Shown here: piece by piece, positions 17,601 to 25,064 of the stretch
Layout: the number at the start of each line of letters is the position of its first letter
Position numbering within the stretch: the first letter of the stretch is position 1
Assembly (NCBI GenBank): GCA_045591035.1
Contig: JAZNSG010000027.1
Location: 1-64,000 of the forward strand
Origin: SIG440 sp045591035
GTDB taxonomy: Bacteria > Bacillota > Clostridia > Monoglobales > Monoglobaceae
Direction of reading: 5' to 3'
DNA length: 64,000 bases
Program-made: the position numbers and the translations under genes
Notes under the pieces: model-generated
What the model saw: only the letters and a program-made list of their open reading frames with translations
Databases searched by the model: none
What the model was told of the DNA's origin: nothing

Positions 17601-18189
17601 CGTTCATGATATCGGTTACCCGAGTCAAATTTTCATTTGTTTTTTCAAGCTTCTTCTCAGCTTCATTTTTCCTGTATTTATATTTTGTTATACCCGCCGC
17701 TTCTTCAAAAATGCGACGTCTGTCCTCAGACTTATTACTCAAAATTTCATCAATTTTGCCCTGACCGACTATTGAATAGCCCTCTCTGCCAAGACCCGTA
17801 TCCATAAACAGTTCGTGTATATCCTTAAGGCGACAAGCGTTTTTATTTATAAAGTACTCACCTTCACCACTACGATAAACACGACGAGTAACGGTTATTT
17901 CTTCAAAATCCAACGAAAAAGTACGCTGGGAATTGTCAAGCACCAAAGAGACTTCAGCAAAGCCCTGAGGTTTACGTACCTCAGTGCCGGAAAATATTAC
18001 GTCTTCCATTTTGCTGCCGCGAAGCGAACGGACACTTTGTTCACCCATAACCCAACGTATTGCATCAGAAATATTACTCTTTCCCGAGCCATTAGGTCCC
18101 ACAATCGCAGTTATTCCGGGATTAAAATCAAGATATATCTTATCCGCAAAGGACTTAAACCCCTGCATCTCAACACTTTTAAGATACAA
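14626..18189 (-). CDS. smc: Chromosome segregation protein SMC
   Basis: ATPase of the SMC-ScpAB condensin, which organises and segregates the chromosome. It has an N-terminal head with GPNGSGKSN, a long coiled coil, a hinge around residues 500-670, a second coiled coil and the C-terminal head with LSGGERAFTAIALLFAI and ILDEIEAALDD. I prefer the TTG at 18189 (MYLKSVEMQGFKSF, 1187 residues). It follows GGGGGAAG at correct spacing and matches the family start; a TTG six codons earlier (18207) is the alternative. It is downstream of the ricT-holB-glyQS group and coupled to ftsY. Confidence 0.97.
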   Translation of the reverse strand: MYLKSVEMQGFKSFADKIYLDFNPGITAIVGPNGSGKSNISDAIRWVMGEQSVRSLRGSKMEDVIFSGTEVRKPQGFAEVSLVLDNSQRTFSLDFEEITVTRRVYRSGEGEYFINKNACRLKDIHELFMDTGLGREGYSIVGQGKIDEILSNKSEDRRRIFEEAAGITKYKYRKNEAEKKLEKTNENLTRVTDIMNELEGQLDPLKAQSEKAKKYLNLREELKGIEVSASVFSIEKYKDELKEAEKQFEDISESIDVLQKEADETQSNITNLYEQISRYDEETEKCRDAQKSAAERLAEENNLISLSLSNIEHCKENIKRIEEEIEKGNRGIEQLDSLIDSYETALEELESEKERISNKKGKTESSLAEVNGAFEESTENIENLKSRIIEKASEINALQGKIVNYNILTQNFRAEYENALAEIEKQKESSLDLEKECEEVRQRLSQKEAEFNLANEESQRLETLRNDIREKNSELIERRNAILAELSRSTSRKSVLEEMENDFEGYSRSVKSVMTANADGKLRGAVIYGPLTKLVTTDKKYVVAIETAMASVSQNIVTRNEEDAKKAIAYLKENRLGRATFMPISTMKDRIADVSVASKMTGYIAIAKDLVKCDSLYAGIVGNALGSTVVVDNIDNAIVMAKKCGHRFRIVTLDGDVIQTGGAMSGGSMSKNSGFLSRKTEIGSLSAEISKLKDELADVEEKCNENVVLLKRITAETETARETLTLKNEEYIKLKAEAEHTDRYMSETEERRSILLKEIETIEKRTAEIDEDIKLSKSLIEELEKENVLLRGETENKQLENEEILKSAQELQNELLSVTIEVNANLKDIELQQERIESVKAERIGVLNENTERQNQIALFEEKIAEINKDIEEKRINLKTLNADNADTDKRIEELSVMRKNADSKCRELQESVKDTHEKLFALGQQKVKAESRKTRLEQELDGIYAYLWDEYELTYSEAKKQCPDEDFDLKEANQKASSLKSRIKALGNINIDAIEEYKNVCERFEFLTNQTADLEKAKGELESLIEDMLKIMKKQFSENFAVISKNFNLVFRELFGGGQATLSLADPNDVLESGVEIEAQPPGKKLQNLTLLSGGERAFTAIALLFAILKVRPTPFCILDEIEAALDDVNVYRYADYLKKYSKKSQFIVVTHRRGTMEAANILYGVTMQEKGISKLLSLNIDEVTE

Positions 18190-18237
18190 ACCGCTTCCCC
18201 CAATCAAATTCCTTTAAAAATACTCTTTAAAAACTGA

Positions 18238-18266
18238 GCCCGTCGCCGATAAGCTTAGCGACGGAC
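18238..18266 (-). other. Hairpin between ricT and smc
   Basis: CCGTCGC and GCGACGG arms flank a ten-base loop in the 68-base gap between ricT and smc. No T run follows directly, so it may be a weak attenuator or a processing site rather than a terminator. Confidence 0.45.
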
Positions 18267-18274
18267 ATAATCAG

Positions 18275-19132
18275 TTATTCCTTTAATTCATCAGGTGTTT
18301 CTTCAGGCTCCTCTTGTTTGCCTTTTTTGAGAACCTTAACATCTTTTCCGTTAAGTATCTTAAAAACAGGTTCTTCCATAGTGCCCATTTTCACCTTAAT
18401 GAGTCCCTTAAGGGTAAACACATCAGTTACCACTCCGCGTTCACCTTCATATTCAACCAACGCACCCTTATTCGGGACATTTTTAAGCAAATCCTCATAA
18501 GCATTTTGCTCATATTGCAGACAACACATAAGACGTCCGCAAATTCCTGAAATTTTTGTAGGATTCAGGGATAATCCCTGGTCCTTTGCCATGCGTATTG
18601 AAACGGGATGAAAATCATTCAAAAAAGTGGAACAGCAAAGGCTTCTGCCACATCCGGCTACAGCACCCAGAGTTTTTGCCTCATCACGCACACCCATCTG
18701 GCGAAGTTCAATTCTGGTTTTGAATATTCCCGCCAGGGTTTTTACCAACTCACGAAAATCCACTCTGCCATCAGCAGTAAAATAAAAAAGTATCTTGCTG
18801 CCGTCAAAGGTATATTCCGTGTTTATAAGCTTCATATCAAGATTGTGCTCACGGATTTTTGCCGCAGCAATCTCAAAAGCCTCTTTTTCTTTCTGTTTAT
18901 TCTTTTCTAATTTTTCAAAATCCGCCTGTGTGGCAGCGCGTATGATAGGTTTAAGTGGAGCGACAATCTCGTCGTCCTTGACCTCACGGTTTGGAGCCGC
19001 CACGGTGCCAAACTCAACACCACGCGCCGTTTCGACTATTACTCCGCTTCCAACACTGAGCTTGTGGCCCTTTGGGTCAAAATAATAAATCTTTCCGGCT
19101 TTATTAAATTTAACTCCTATAACTTCTGTCAT
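18275..19132 (-). CDS. ricT: PSP1 domain protein RicT (YaaT family)
   Basis: Member of the RicT/YaaT family. In Bacillus subtilis this forms the Y complex with RicA and RicF, affects RNase Y-dependent RNA processing and carries Fe-S clusters. 285 residues, with the conserved Cys patches CGRSLCC near residue 157 and CGRLMCCLQYE near 198. The C-terminal tail is charged. Its start overlaps holB by 23 bases, and the order holB-ricT is common in Firmicutes. I infer a role in RNA processing from the family only. Confidence 0.92.
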   Translation of the reverse strand: MTEVIGVKFNKAGKIYYFDPKGHKLSVGSGVIVETARGVEFGTVAAPNREVKDDEIVAPLKPIIRAATQADFEKLEKNKQKEKEAFEIAAAKIREHNLDMKLINTEYTFDGSKILFYFTADGRVDFRELVKTLAGIFKTRIELRQMGVRDEAKTLGAVAGCGRSLCCSTFLNDFHPVSIRMAKDQGLSLNPTKISGICGRLMCCLQYEQNAYEDLLKNVPNKGALVEYEGERGVVTDVFTLKGLIKVKMGTMEEPVFKILNGKDVKVLKKGKQEEPEETPDELKE

Positions 19133-20141
19133 TTATTGCCTCCCACAGTTCAACACACAAACATTGTGAAATGTTTGCATAGCTTATGTTCTTTGATATA
19201 TAATCTTTGTACTTAAAAAGTATTTCAAGCATACGTTGCGGTGCCTTTTCTGAAATTTTTGCGGCAGACTCCGAAAGCATTGTCTGCTTGTCAACATTTG
19301 TGATATCGGATGCCGTTCCAAAATTTTTCAAATAAAGTAAGTCCCGAAAAGTCTCCTGAAGAACAGATATACAAACTTCAGAATATTCCTTGTTTTGTCT
19401 CAAAAACATCATCATATCGTATATTTTCAGTTTTCTGCCGCCAATTAACGAAATGACGTGTTCAATTAACTTTGAACGTAATTCTTCCGTTTCAGCATCA
19501 TCCGCGAGAAGTTCTGCCCGGCTGAGACTGCCACCACTCATTCGTGCTGCCATTTTCCTTTTTTCGCTACTTAAATCAGCAAACCTTTCACCCAGGTACT
19601 CAAAAACATCCTCCTCGGATAAAGGATAAAACTTTATCACATTAGCGCGGGATAAAATCGTTGGCAAAAACATATTCGAATTTTCTGCAATCAGTATAAA
19701 AGTACAATATTCGGGCGGTTCTTCAAGCACCTTCAAAAGACTGTTTTGGGCATACATATTCATAGTATCCGCATTTGGAACAATATATACCTTTCTTTCC
19801 GAAGAAAATGGCTTGATATAAACATCCTGTTTCATGCTTCTGACAGTATCAACAAGTATGTCTTTCGATTTCTTTGCCGGGTCGTAAAGCTGATTTGTTA
19901 TTATTTGGATATCAGGATTATTCCCTGTGCTGCTCAGTTGACATATTCTGCAGCTACCACAACTTTCCCCGTTTTTCAAATTTTCACACAAAACCGCCGA
20001 AGCAAATGCTTTTGCCATATTAAGCTTTCCAACGCCCTCAGGTCCTTCAAAAATATATGCATGACCAATACGCCCCGAATTGATTGTTCTCATAAGAACA
20101 TCCTTAATTTTTTTGTGTCCTGTGACATCAGAAAAAAACAC
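19110..20141 (-). CDS. holB: DNA polymerase III subunit delta'
   Basis: Clamp-loader subunit of the AAA+ fold, 343 residues. It has HAYIFEGPEGVGK near residue 27 (degenerate P-loop), a four-Cys zinc module in CENLKNGESCGSCRIC, and NSLLKVLEEPPEYCTF with the SRC-like LSRANVIKF near 160, all typical of delta'. It begins with GTG at 20141, 16 bases after the glyQS stop, and overlaps ricT. It partners DnaX, HolA and the beta clamp at the replication fork. Confidence 0.93.
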   Translation of the reverse strand: MFFSDVTGHKKIKDVLMRTINSGRIGHAYIFEGPEGVGKLNMAKAFASAVLCENLKNGESCGSCRICQLSSTGNNPDIQIITNQLYDPAKKSKDILVDTVRSMKQDVYIKPFSSERKVYIVPNADTMNMYAQNSLLKVLEEPPEYCTFILIAENSNMFLPTILSRANVIKFYPLSEEDVFEYLGERFADLSSEKRKMAARMSGGSLSRAELLADDAETEELRSKLIEHVISLIGGRKLKIYDMMMFLRQNKEYSEVCISVLQETFRDLLYLKNFGTASDITNVDKQTMLSESAAKISEKAPQRMLEILFKYKDYISKNISYANISQCLCVELWEAINDRSYRS

Positions 20142-20157
20142 TTAACAGCACCAACCC

Positions 20158-21540
20158 TTAAAATTTGATTTTCTTGCTGATATAATCAACCAATTCGTCA
20201 ATCTTGACTCTTTCCTGCTGCATTGTATCTCTGTCACGAACAGTAACAGCACCGTCGGTTTCTGAGTCAAAGTCATAAGTAATGCAGAACGGAGTTCCGA
20301 TTTCATCCTGTCTGCGATAACGCTTTCCGATACTTCCGGCTTCATCATATTCACACATAAATTCAGCAGCCAGCTTTGAATATACTGCAGTCGCACCATC
20401 TGCCAACTTTTTAGAAAGAGGCAAAACAGCCGCCTTAATCGGAGCAAGTGCCGGATGGAATCTCATAACTGTTCTCACATCATTCTTTTCAGCATCAACA
20501 ACCTCTTCGTCATAAGCCTCAACCATAAACGCCAATGTCACACGGTCACAGCCAAGCGAAGGTTCAACACAATAAGGTGTATATTTTTCATTGGTTTCAG
20601 GGTCATTATATTCCATTTTTTCACCACTGTGGTTGCTATGCTGTTTAAGGTCAAAGTCTGTTCTGTCAGCAATACCCCAAAGCTCACCCCAACCAAAGGG
20701 GAACATAAACTCAATATCTGTTGTAGCATTACTATAATGCGAAAGTTCTTCCTGTTCATGGTCACGAAGCTTTATGTTTTCTTCTGCTACACCCAGAGAG
20801 AGAAGCCAGTTTTTGCAGTAATCTTTCCAATAAGCAAACCATTCAAGGTCAGTTCCCGGTTTGCAGAAGAACTCAAGCTCCATCTGTTCAAATTCACGGG
20901 TTCTGAAAGTGAAGTTCCCGGGGGTAATTTCATTTCTGAAAGATTTTCCAATCTGACCTATACCAAAAGGAACTTTTTTTCTGGCTGTACGCTGAACATT
21001 TTTGAAGTTAACAAAAATACCCTGAGCAGTCTCAGGTCTGAGGAAGTTTTCGCTTGTACTGTCCTCGGTTACACCCTGGAAGGTCTTGAACATAAGATTA
21101 AACTTTCTTATATCGGTAAAATTATGCTTTCCGCAATTGGGGCACTTAATTTGCTTTTCTTTGATAAACTCAAGCATTTTCTCGTCGGACCAGCCATCAG
21201 CAGAAACTCCACCCTCATCTTCAATGAGCTTGTCCGCTCTGAAACGAGCCTTACATTCCTTACAGTCCATAAGCGGGTCAGAAAATCCGCCCACGTGACC
21301 TGATGCAACCCAGGTCTGTGGATTCATAAGGATAGCTGCATCAAGGCCTACGTTATACGGAGACTCCTGAATAAACTTTTTCCACCAGGCACGTTTAACA
21401 TTGTTTTTGAGTTCAACACCCAAGGGACCATAATCCCATGTATTTGCCAGACCCCCATAAATTTCAGAGCCCGAATACACGAAGCCTCTGCCTTTGCAAA
21501 GTGCAACGATTTTTTCCATTGTCTTTTCTGTATTTTTCAT
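20158..21540 (-). CDS. glyS: Glycyl-tRNA synthetase, dimeric class II type
   Basis: Homodimeric glycyl-tRNA synthetase (eukaryote/archaeal-like alpha2 form, GlyQS), 460 residues, charging tRNA-Gly. Class II motif 1 lies around GPLGVELKNNVKRAWW, motif 2 around FRNEITPGNFTFRTREFEQME and motif 3 in PSLGCDRVTLAF. A CKECKARF plus CPNCGKH pair forms a zinc site. The C-terminal 110 residues are the anticodon-binding HGTP domain. It heads the glyQS-holB-ricT-smc-ftsY run. The leader has two small hairpins (21578-21594 and 21612-21631) but no T-box signature, unlike many Firmicutes glyQS genes. Confidence 0.97.
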   Translation of the reverse strand: MKNTEKTMEKIVALCKGRGFVYSGSEIYGGLANTWDYGPLGVELKNNVKRAWWKKFIQESPYNVGLDAAILMNPQTWVASGHVGGFSDPLMDCKECKARFRADKLIEDEGGVSADGWSDEKMLEFIKEKQIKCPNCGKHNFTDIRKFNLMFKTFQGVTEDSTSENFLRPETAQGIFVNFKNVQRTARKKVPFGIGQIGKSFRNEITPGNFTFRTREFEQMELEFFCKPGTDLEWFAYWKDYCKNWLLSLGVAEENIKLRDHEQEELSHYSNATTDIEFMFPFGWGELWGIADRTDFDLKQHSNHSGEKMEYNDPETNEKYTPYCVEPSLGCDRVTLAFMVEAYDEEVVDAEKNDVRTVMRFHPALAPIKAAVLPLSKKLADGATAVYSKLAAEFMCEYDEAGSIGKRYRRQDEIGTPFCITYDFDSETDGAVTVRDRDTMQQERVKIDELVDYISKKIKF

Positions 21541-21662
21541 AATTTACACACAGTCCTTCCCTGCCATAAAATATTCCCTCAAATCAGATGAGGATTTTTA
21601 TTTTAAAATACAGCATCTCATTTATTGATGCTTTTCTAACTGTATAAAAATATACGTAATAT

Positions 21663-21691
21663 ATTATACCTTATTTTTACATCAAACGCAA
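21663..21691 (-). promoter_or_regulatory. Probable glyS promoter
   Basis: Minus strand TTGCGT (21686-21691), 17-base spacer, TATAAT (21663-21668). The -35 box is weak but the -10 is perfect. The remaining bases up to the comEC promoter show nothing else. Confidence 0.6.
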
Positions 21692-21803
21692 GTATATTTT
21701 ATAAATAATTGTTTATTTTTTGTGCACCGCAAAGATATTTTTGTTTGATTCAGAAAACTGTAAAGACCTGAAAAAGACACAATACTGCAAACTACCCTTT
21801 GAA

Positions 21804-21832
21804 TTGACTTTTCTTTCCGGAAAATATATAAT
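21804..21832 (+). promoter_or_regulatory. Promoter of comEC
   Basis: TTGACT (21804-21809), 17-base spacer, TATAAT (21827-21832), 44 bases before the comEC start codon. Confidence 0.88.
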
Positions 21833-21876
21833 ATTCGGTGTTGTATTTTGAAAATCAGAAAAAAGGAGGGAGAATT

Positions 21877-23517
21877 ATGTTCAAATCAGATTACGCCATA
21901 ACCACGAAGCATACCCTTGTTCATCTTGTATGTGCTTTTTTGTTTGGGGTACTGTTTTCCATAGTTCTCCCCGAAAATGACTTGAAAATTGTTGCCGTTA
22001 TTTTTGCAGTTGTTTTTGTTCTGCTTTCCGTTTTTAACATTATATCAAAATTTATATTATCCGGCAGATATTATAAGAAAAAGCTTGTTGTTCTTCCTTG
22101 CTTTCTTGTACTTTTTGTTTTGCTTGGCATATTCAGAACTTCATATTTTGAAAACTCACAAAACATCGTTCTCCGAAGTTATGAAGACAAGGAAGCATGG
22201 CTCTCGGGAAGGGTTGTTTCCGAATCAGTTCTCACATCTTCAGGCTATTACTATACCTTTGAAGTGGAAGTGACTTCAGTGAACGATAATCAAGATGCCA
22301 CGGGGAAAATTGTAATGTACTCGCCGGCAGTTTACGGCAACCAGGTGAATTTCGGCAATGAAATTTATGCCTGGACAAAGTTTTCTGCTCCAAAAGACAT
22401 CGAAAACAAATCTATCTTTAACTATACAAATCACCTCAAGAGCAAAAATATATTTCTCATCGGCAGAGCTGACAATATTCACCCCACAAACATTGACGGT
22501 TCCCGTCATCCAATATCCATGCTGAAAAATGTTGGCATAAAAATCCGCAAATCCTTAACCAAAAATATTAACCATATATTTCCCAAAGACAAGGAAATTA
22601 ACGCTATTTTAAAAGGCATACTCTTAGGGGACAAAACAGATTTTACAGATGAAATGTATGAAAAATTCTCTAAATCCGGAATCTCCCATGTTGTGGCAGT
22701 CTCGGGGCTTCATTTAAGTATGCTTGCAGGTCTGCTCCTTTTTGTTTTCAGACATCTTGGTTTCAGACAAAGCACCGCTCTTATTTTAACCTTTCCCGTT
22801 ATACTGCTTTTTACCTCTGTTACCTCATTTACCCCATCGGTTTGTCGTGCCGCAATAATGCTCTCGGTTGCAATTTTAGCACTACTTTTCAATAACGATT
22901 ATGACTCAATGACCGCACTTTTTCTGGCATTAGGGATAATTGTTGCTGTCTCTCCCTTTTCAATACTCTCGGTCAGCCTCATTCTTTCGTTTTCTGCAAC
23001 TTTTGGCATTCTGGCATTCGGCAAGCATTTTATTTGTATATTTTCCTATGTTATTCCAAAATTCAAGGAACCCATAGGTTTTTTCGAAAAGTTAACCAAC
23101 AAATCCATCAACGCCGTCTTATCTGCGTTGTCCCTTTCCATATCTGCTTTTATTCCTACACTGGGCTTTATTGTCTTTTTCTTCAAGAGTGTTTCCCTTA
23201 TTCAGTTTTTTACAAATCTTTGGGTGATTTTTGCAGTAACCTTTGTTTTTTGCCTTGGATATATTGCATGTATCCTTTATTTCTTTTCTCCAATCTTGAC
23301 ATTCTTTCTTTTGCGTCCACCTTTGGAGTTTTTCTTAAACATCATACGAAACACTGTAACAACCTTTGGTCAAAACAAATATACTCTTCAAGTCCCCGAT
23401 GAAAAACTTAACATTTTGCTGTTGGTGACCTACATCCTTTCCGCACTCGCTATTTACTTGACAACAAAAGCATTATATGACCACATAACCGAAAAAGAGC
23501 TCTCAGACGAAAGTTAA
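21877..23517 (+). CDS. comEC: ComEC/Rec2-family competence membrane protein lacking the beta-lactamase domain
   Basis: Inner-membrane channel family that passes single-stranded DNA during natural transformation. I start at the ATG at 21877, after AAAAGGAGGGAGAATT, giving 546 residues. There is an N-terminal DUF4131-like region (about 1-200, three membrane segments), then the competence domain with KGILLGDKTDF, FSKSGISHVVAVSGLHLSM and FTPSVCRAAIM, with about eight membrane segments. The protein ends straight after the last segment. Full-length ComEC proteins usually add a C-terminal metallo-beta-lactamase-like domain, and none follows before the terminator. DNA uptake is possible but not shown. 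Confidence 0.9.
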   Translation: MFKSDYAITTKHTLVHLVCAFLFGVLFSIVLPENDLKIVAVIFAVVFVLLSVFNIISKFILSGRYYKKKLVVLPCFLVLFVLLGIFRTSYFENSQNIVLRSYEDKEAWLSGRVVSESVLTSSGYYYTFEVEVTSVNDNQDATGKIVMYSPAVYGNQVNFGNEIYAWTKFSAPKDIENKSIFNYTNHLKSKNIFLIGRADNIHPTNIDGSRHPISMLKNVGIKIRKSLTKNINHIFPKDKEINAILKGILLGDKTDFTDEMYEKFSKSGISHVVAVSGLHLSMLAGLLLFVFRHLGFRQSTALILTFPVILLFTSVTSFTPSVCRAAIMLSVAILALLFNNDYDSMTALFLALGIIVAVSPFSILSVSLILSFSATFGILAFGKHFICIFSYVIPKFKEPIGFFEKLTNKSINAVLSALSLSISAFIPTLGFIVFFFKSVSLIQFFTNLWVIFAVTFVFCLGYIACILYFFSPILTFFLLRPPLEFFLNIIRNTVTTFGQNKYTLQVPDEKLNILLLVTYILSALAIYLTTKALYDHITEKELSDES

Positions 23518-23560
23518 AAAGACTGGTTGAAACAAAATTTGTTTTAACCAGTCTTTGTTT
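23516..23560. terminator. Bidirectional terminator between comEC and murD
   Basis: AAAGACTGGTT...AACCAGTCTTT with 16-base arms (one G-T pair) and A or T tracts on both sides, between two converging genes. Confidence 0.9.
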
Positions 23561-23565
23561 ATATT

Positions 23566-24927
23566 TTAAAATTCATTAACTATCTTCTTAAAAGTGTTCC
23601 CTCGTTCCTCAAAGTTCTTAAACAAATCAAAGCTTGCACACGCGGGTGAAAGAATTACTATATCTCCATTTTCTGCACAGCTTCTTGCTCGTTCAACGGC
23701 TGCCCTGAAGCAATTCTCACGATAAATCGGAAGTCCGTTAAAGTTTGAAGCATCTTTCACGGATTTTTCAATCTTTTCAGAGGTAACACCAACCAGCACA
23801 AGAGCCTTTGTCTTTTCGTTTACAACCTTTCCAAACTCATCAAAAGGAATCTTTTTATCATATCCACCGGCAATCAAAATCACTTTTTGCTTAAAGGATG
23901 AAAGACCGGCAGTTGTACGTGCGGGACTACTTGCGATAGAATCGTTATAATATTTAACGCCGTCAAGTTCCCGCACAAGTTCAATTCTGTGGGCAACACC
24001 GCCAAAGCTTTTTGCTACTTTTTTTATGGTATCAACCGACACATAATCCCAAACAGCAGCCAACGCCGCCATATAGTTTTCCACATTATGCATTCCCGGA
24101 ATTTTAATATCGTGAATACTCATTATCTCTGTTTCGCCGTAATATATTTTCTCATTTTCAAGATGCACAAGAGCGGACCCTTCAGAAGAGAAGGAACGGC
24201 TTTCGCCCTTTGCAGTCTTGCCCATTTCACGGGTAATCTCATTTGAAGAATTTGTCACCAGGATATCCGTTTCGGACTGATAATCAAAAATAGCCCGTTT
24301 TGAGTCTATGTATTCCCCGAAATCCTTGTGCCAATCAAGATGATTAGGTGTAACATTTGTAACAACAGCTATATGAGGGCTTGGTTTCATAGAGAAAAGC
24401 TGAAAACTTGAGAGTTCCAAAACAGCTTTATCTGTTGGCTTAATATTCTCTAATTCAGAAACAAGCGGTTTGCCTATGTTGCCACCTATATGGCACACAT
24501 AACCCTGTGCTTTTAACAGTTCACCTATAAGCGTAGTGGTGGTTGTTTTTCCGTCACTGCCTGTTACTGCAATGATTTCACAAGGGCAAAGCCTGAAAAA
24601 GAGCTCCATTTCAGAGGTAACTTCTATCCCGCATTCTCTTGCCTGGATAAGTTCCGGGACATCTCCGCGAAGACCCGGGGTTTTGAATATTACTTTTGTT
24701 CCCTGGGGAATATTTTTAAGATATTCTTCTCCCAGCACAAACTCTACCCCGGCAGCCTTAAGTTCATCATAAACCTTCCCAAGGCTCTCCGCATCCTTTT
24801 TATCGTGTGCCGTCACAACCGCACCATTTTTGAGCAAAAATTTTATGAGGGGAACATTACTCACTCCCACACCTATTACAGATATTTTTTCATTTTTTAT
24901 TGAAGCTTTATACTCGGTTAATGTCAT
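23566..24927 (-). CDS. murD: UDP-N-acetylmuramoylalanine-D-glutamate ligase
   Basis: ATP-dependent Mur ligase adding D-glutamate to UDP-MurNAc-L-Ala in the cytoplasmic phase of peptidoglycan synthesis. 453 residues: an N-terminal UDP-binding Rossmann domain with GVGVSNVPL near residue 19, a central ATPase domain with TGSDGKTTTTTLIGELL near 115 and NVTPNHLDWH near 190, and a C-terminal domain with NDSIASSPARTTAGL and LSPACASFDLFKNFEERG. It stands apart from the usual division-and-cell-wall cluster here and seems monocistronic. Confidence 0.97.
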   Translation of the reverse strand: MTLTEYKASIKNEKISVIGVGVSNVPLIKFLLKNGAVVTAHDKKDAESLGKVYDELKAAGVEFVLGEEYLKNIPQGTKVIFKTPGLRGDVPELIQARECGIEVTSEMELFFRLCPCEIIAVTGSDGKTTTTTLIGELLKAQGYVCHIGGNIGKPLVSELENIKPTDKAVLELSSFQLFSMKPSPHIAVVTNVTPNHLDWHKDFGEYIDSKRAIFDYQSETDILVTNSSNEITREMGKTAKGESRSFSSEGSALVHLENEKIYYGETEIMSIHDIKIPGMHNVENYMAALAAVWDYVSVDTIKKVAKSFGGVAHRIELVRELDGVKYYNDSIASSPARTTAGLSSFKQKVILIAGGYDKKIPFDEFGKVVNEKTKALVLVGVTSEKIEKSVKDASNFNGLPIYRENCFRAAVERARSCAENGDIVILSPACASFDLFKNFEERGNTFKKIVNEF

Positions 24928-24949
24928 TGGATTTTCCTGCCTTTCTTAA

Positions 24950-25035
24950 AGACTTTTCAAAAAACTCCTGACTTTTCAGGGGATTTTTGAAAAAACTTTT
25001 AAATGTTAAATGGGAGGGCACATAGGCCCTCCCCT
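24950..25035 (-). terminator. Terminator hairpins after ispH-rpsA and before murD
   Basis: Two hairpins on the minus strand. GGGAGGGC / GCCCTCCC (25012-25033) lies shortly after the ispH-rpsA stop. A second, with CCCTGA AAAG TCAGG flanked by A and T runs (about 24950-24990), ends in TTTTTTG. The second is the better terminator and also lies in the murD leader. Confidence 0.7.
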
Positions 25036-25064
25036 ATATAATATCTTATGAATATTATATTTAA

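Noticed and set aside
20158..21691. T-box or glycine riboswitch before glyS
   Set aside because: The leader lacks GGGTGGTACCGCG, a specifier loop and tandem glycine aptamer signals; only two small hairpins are present.
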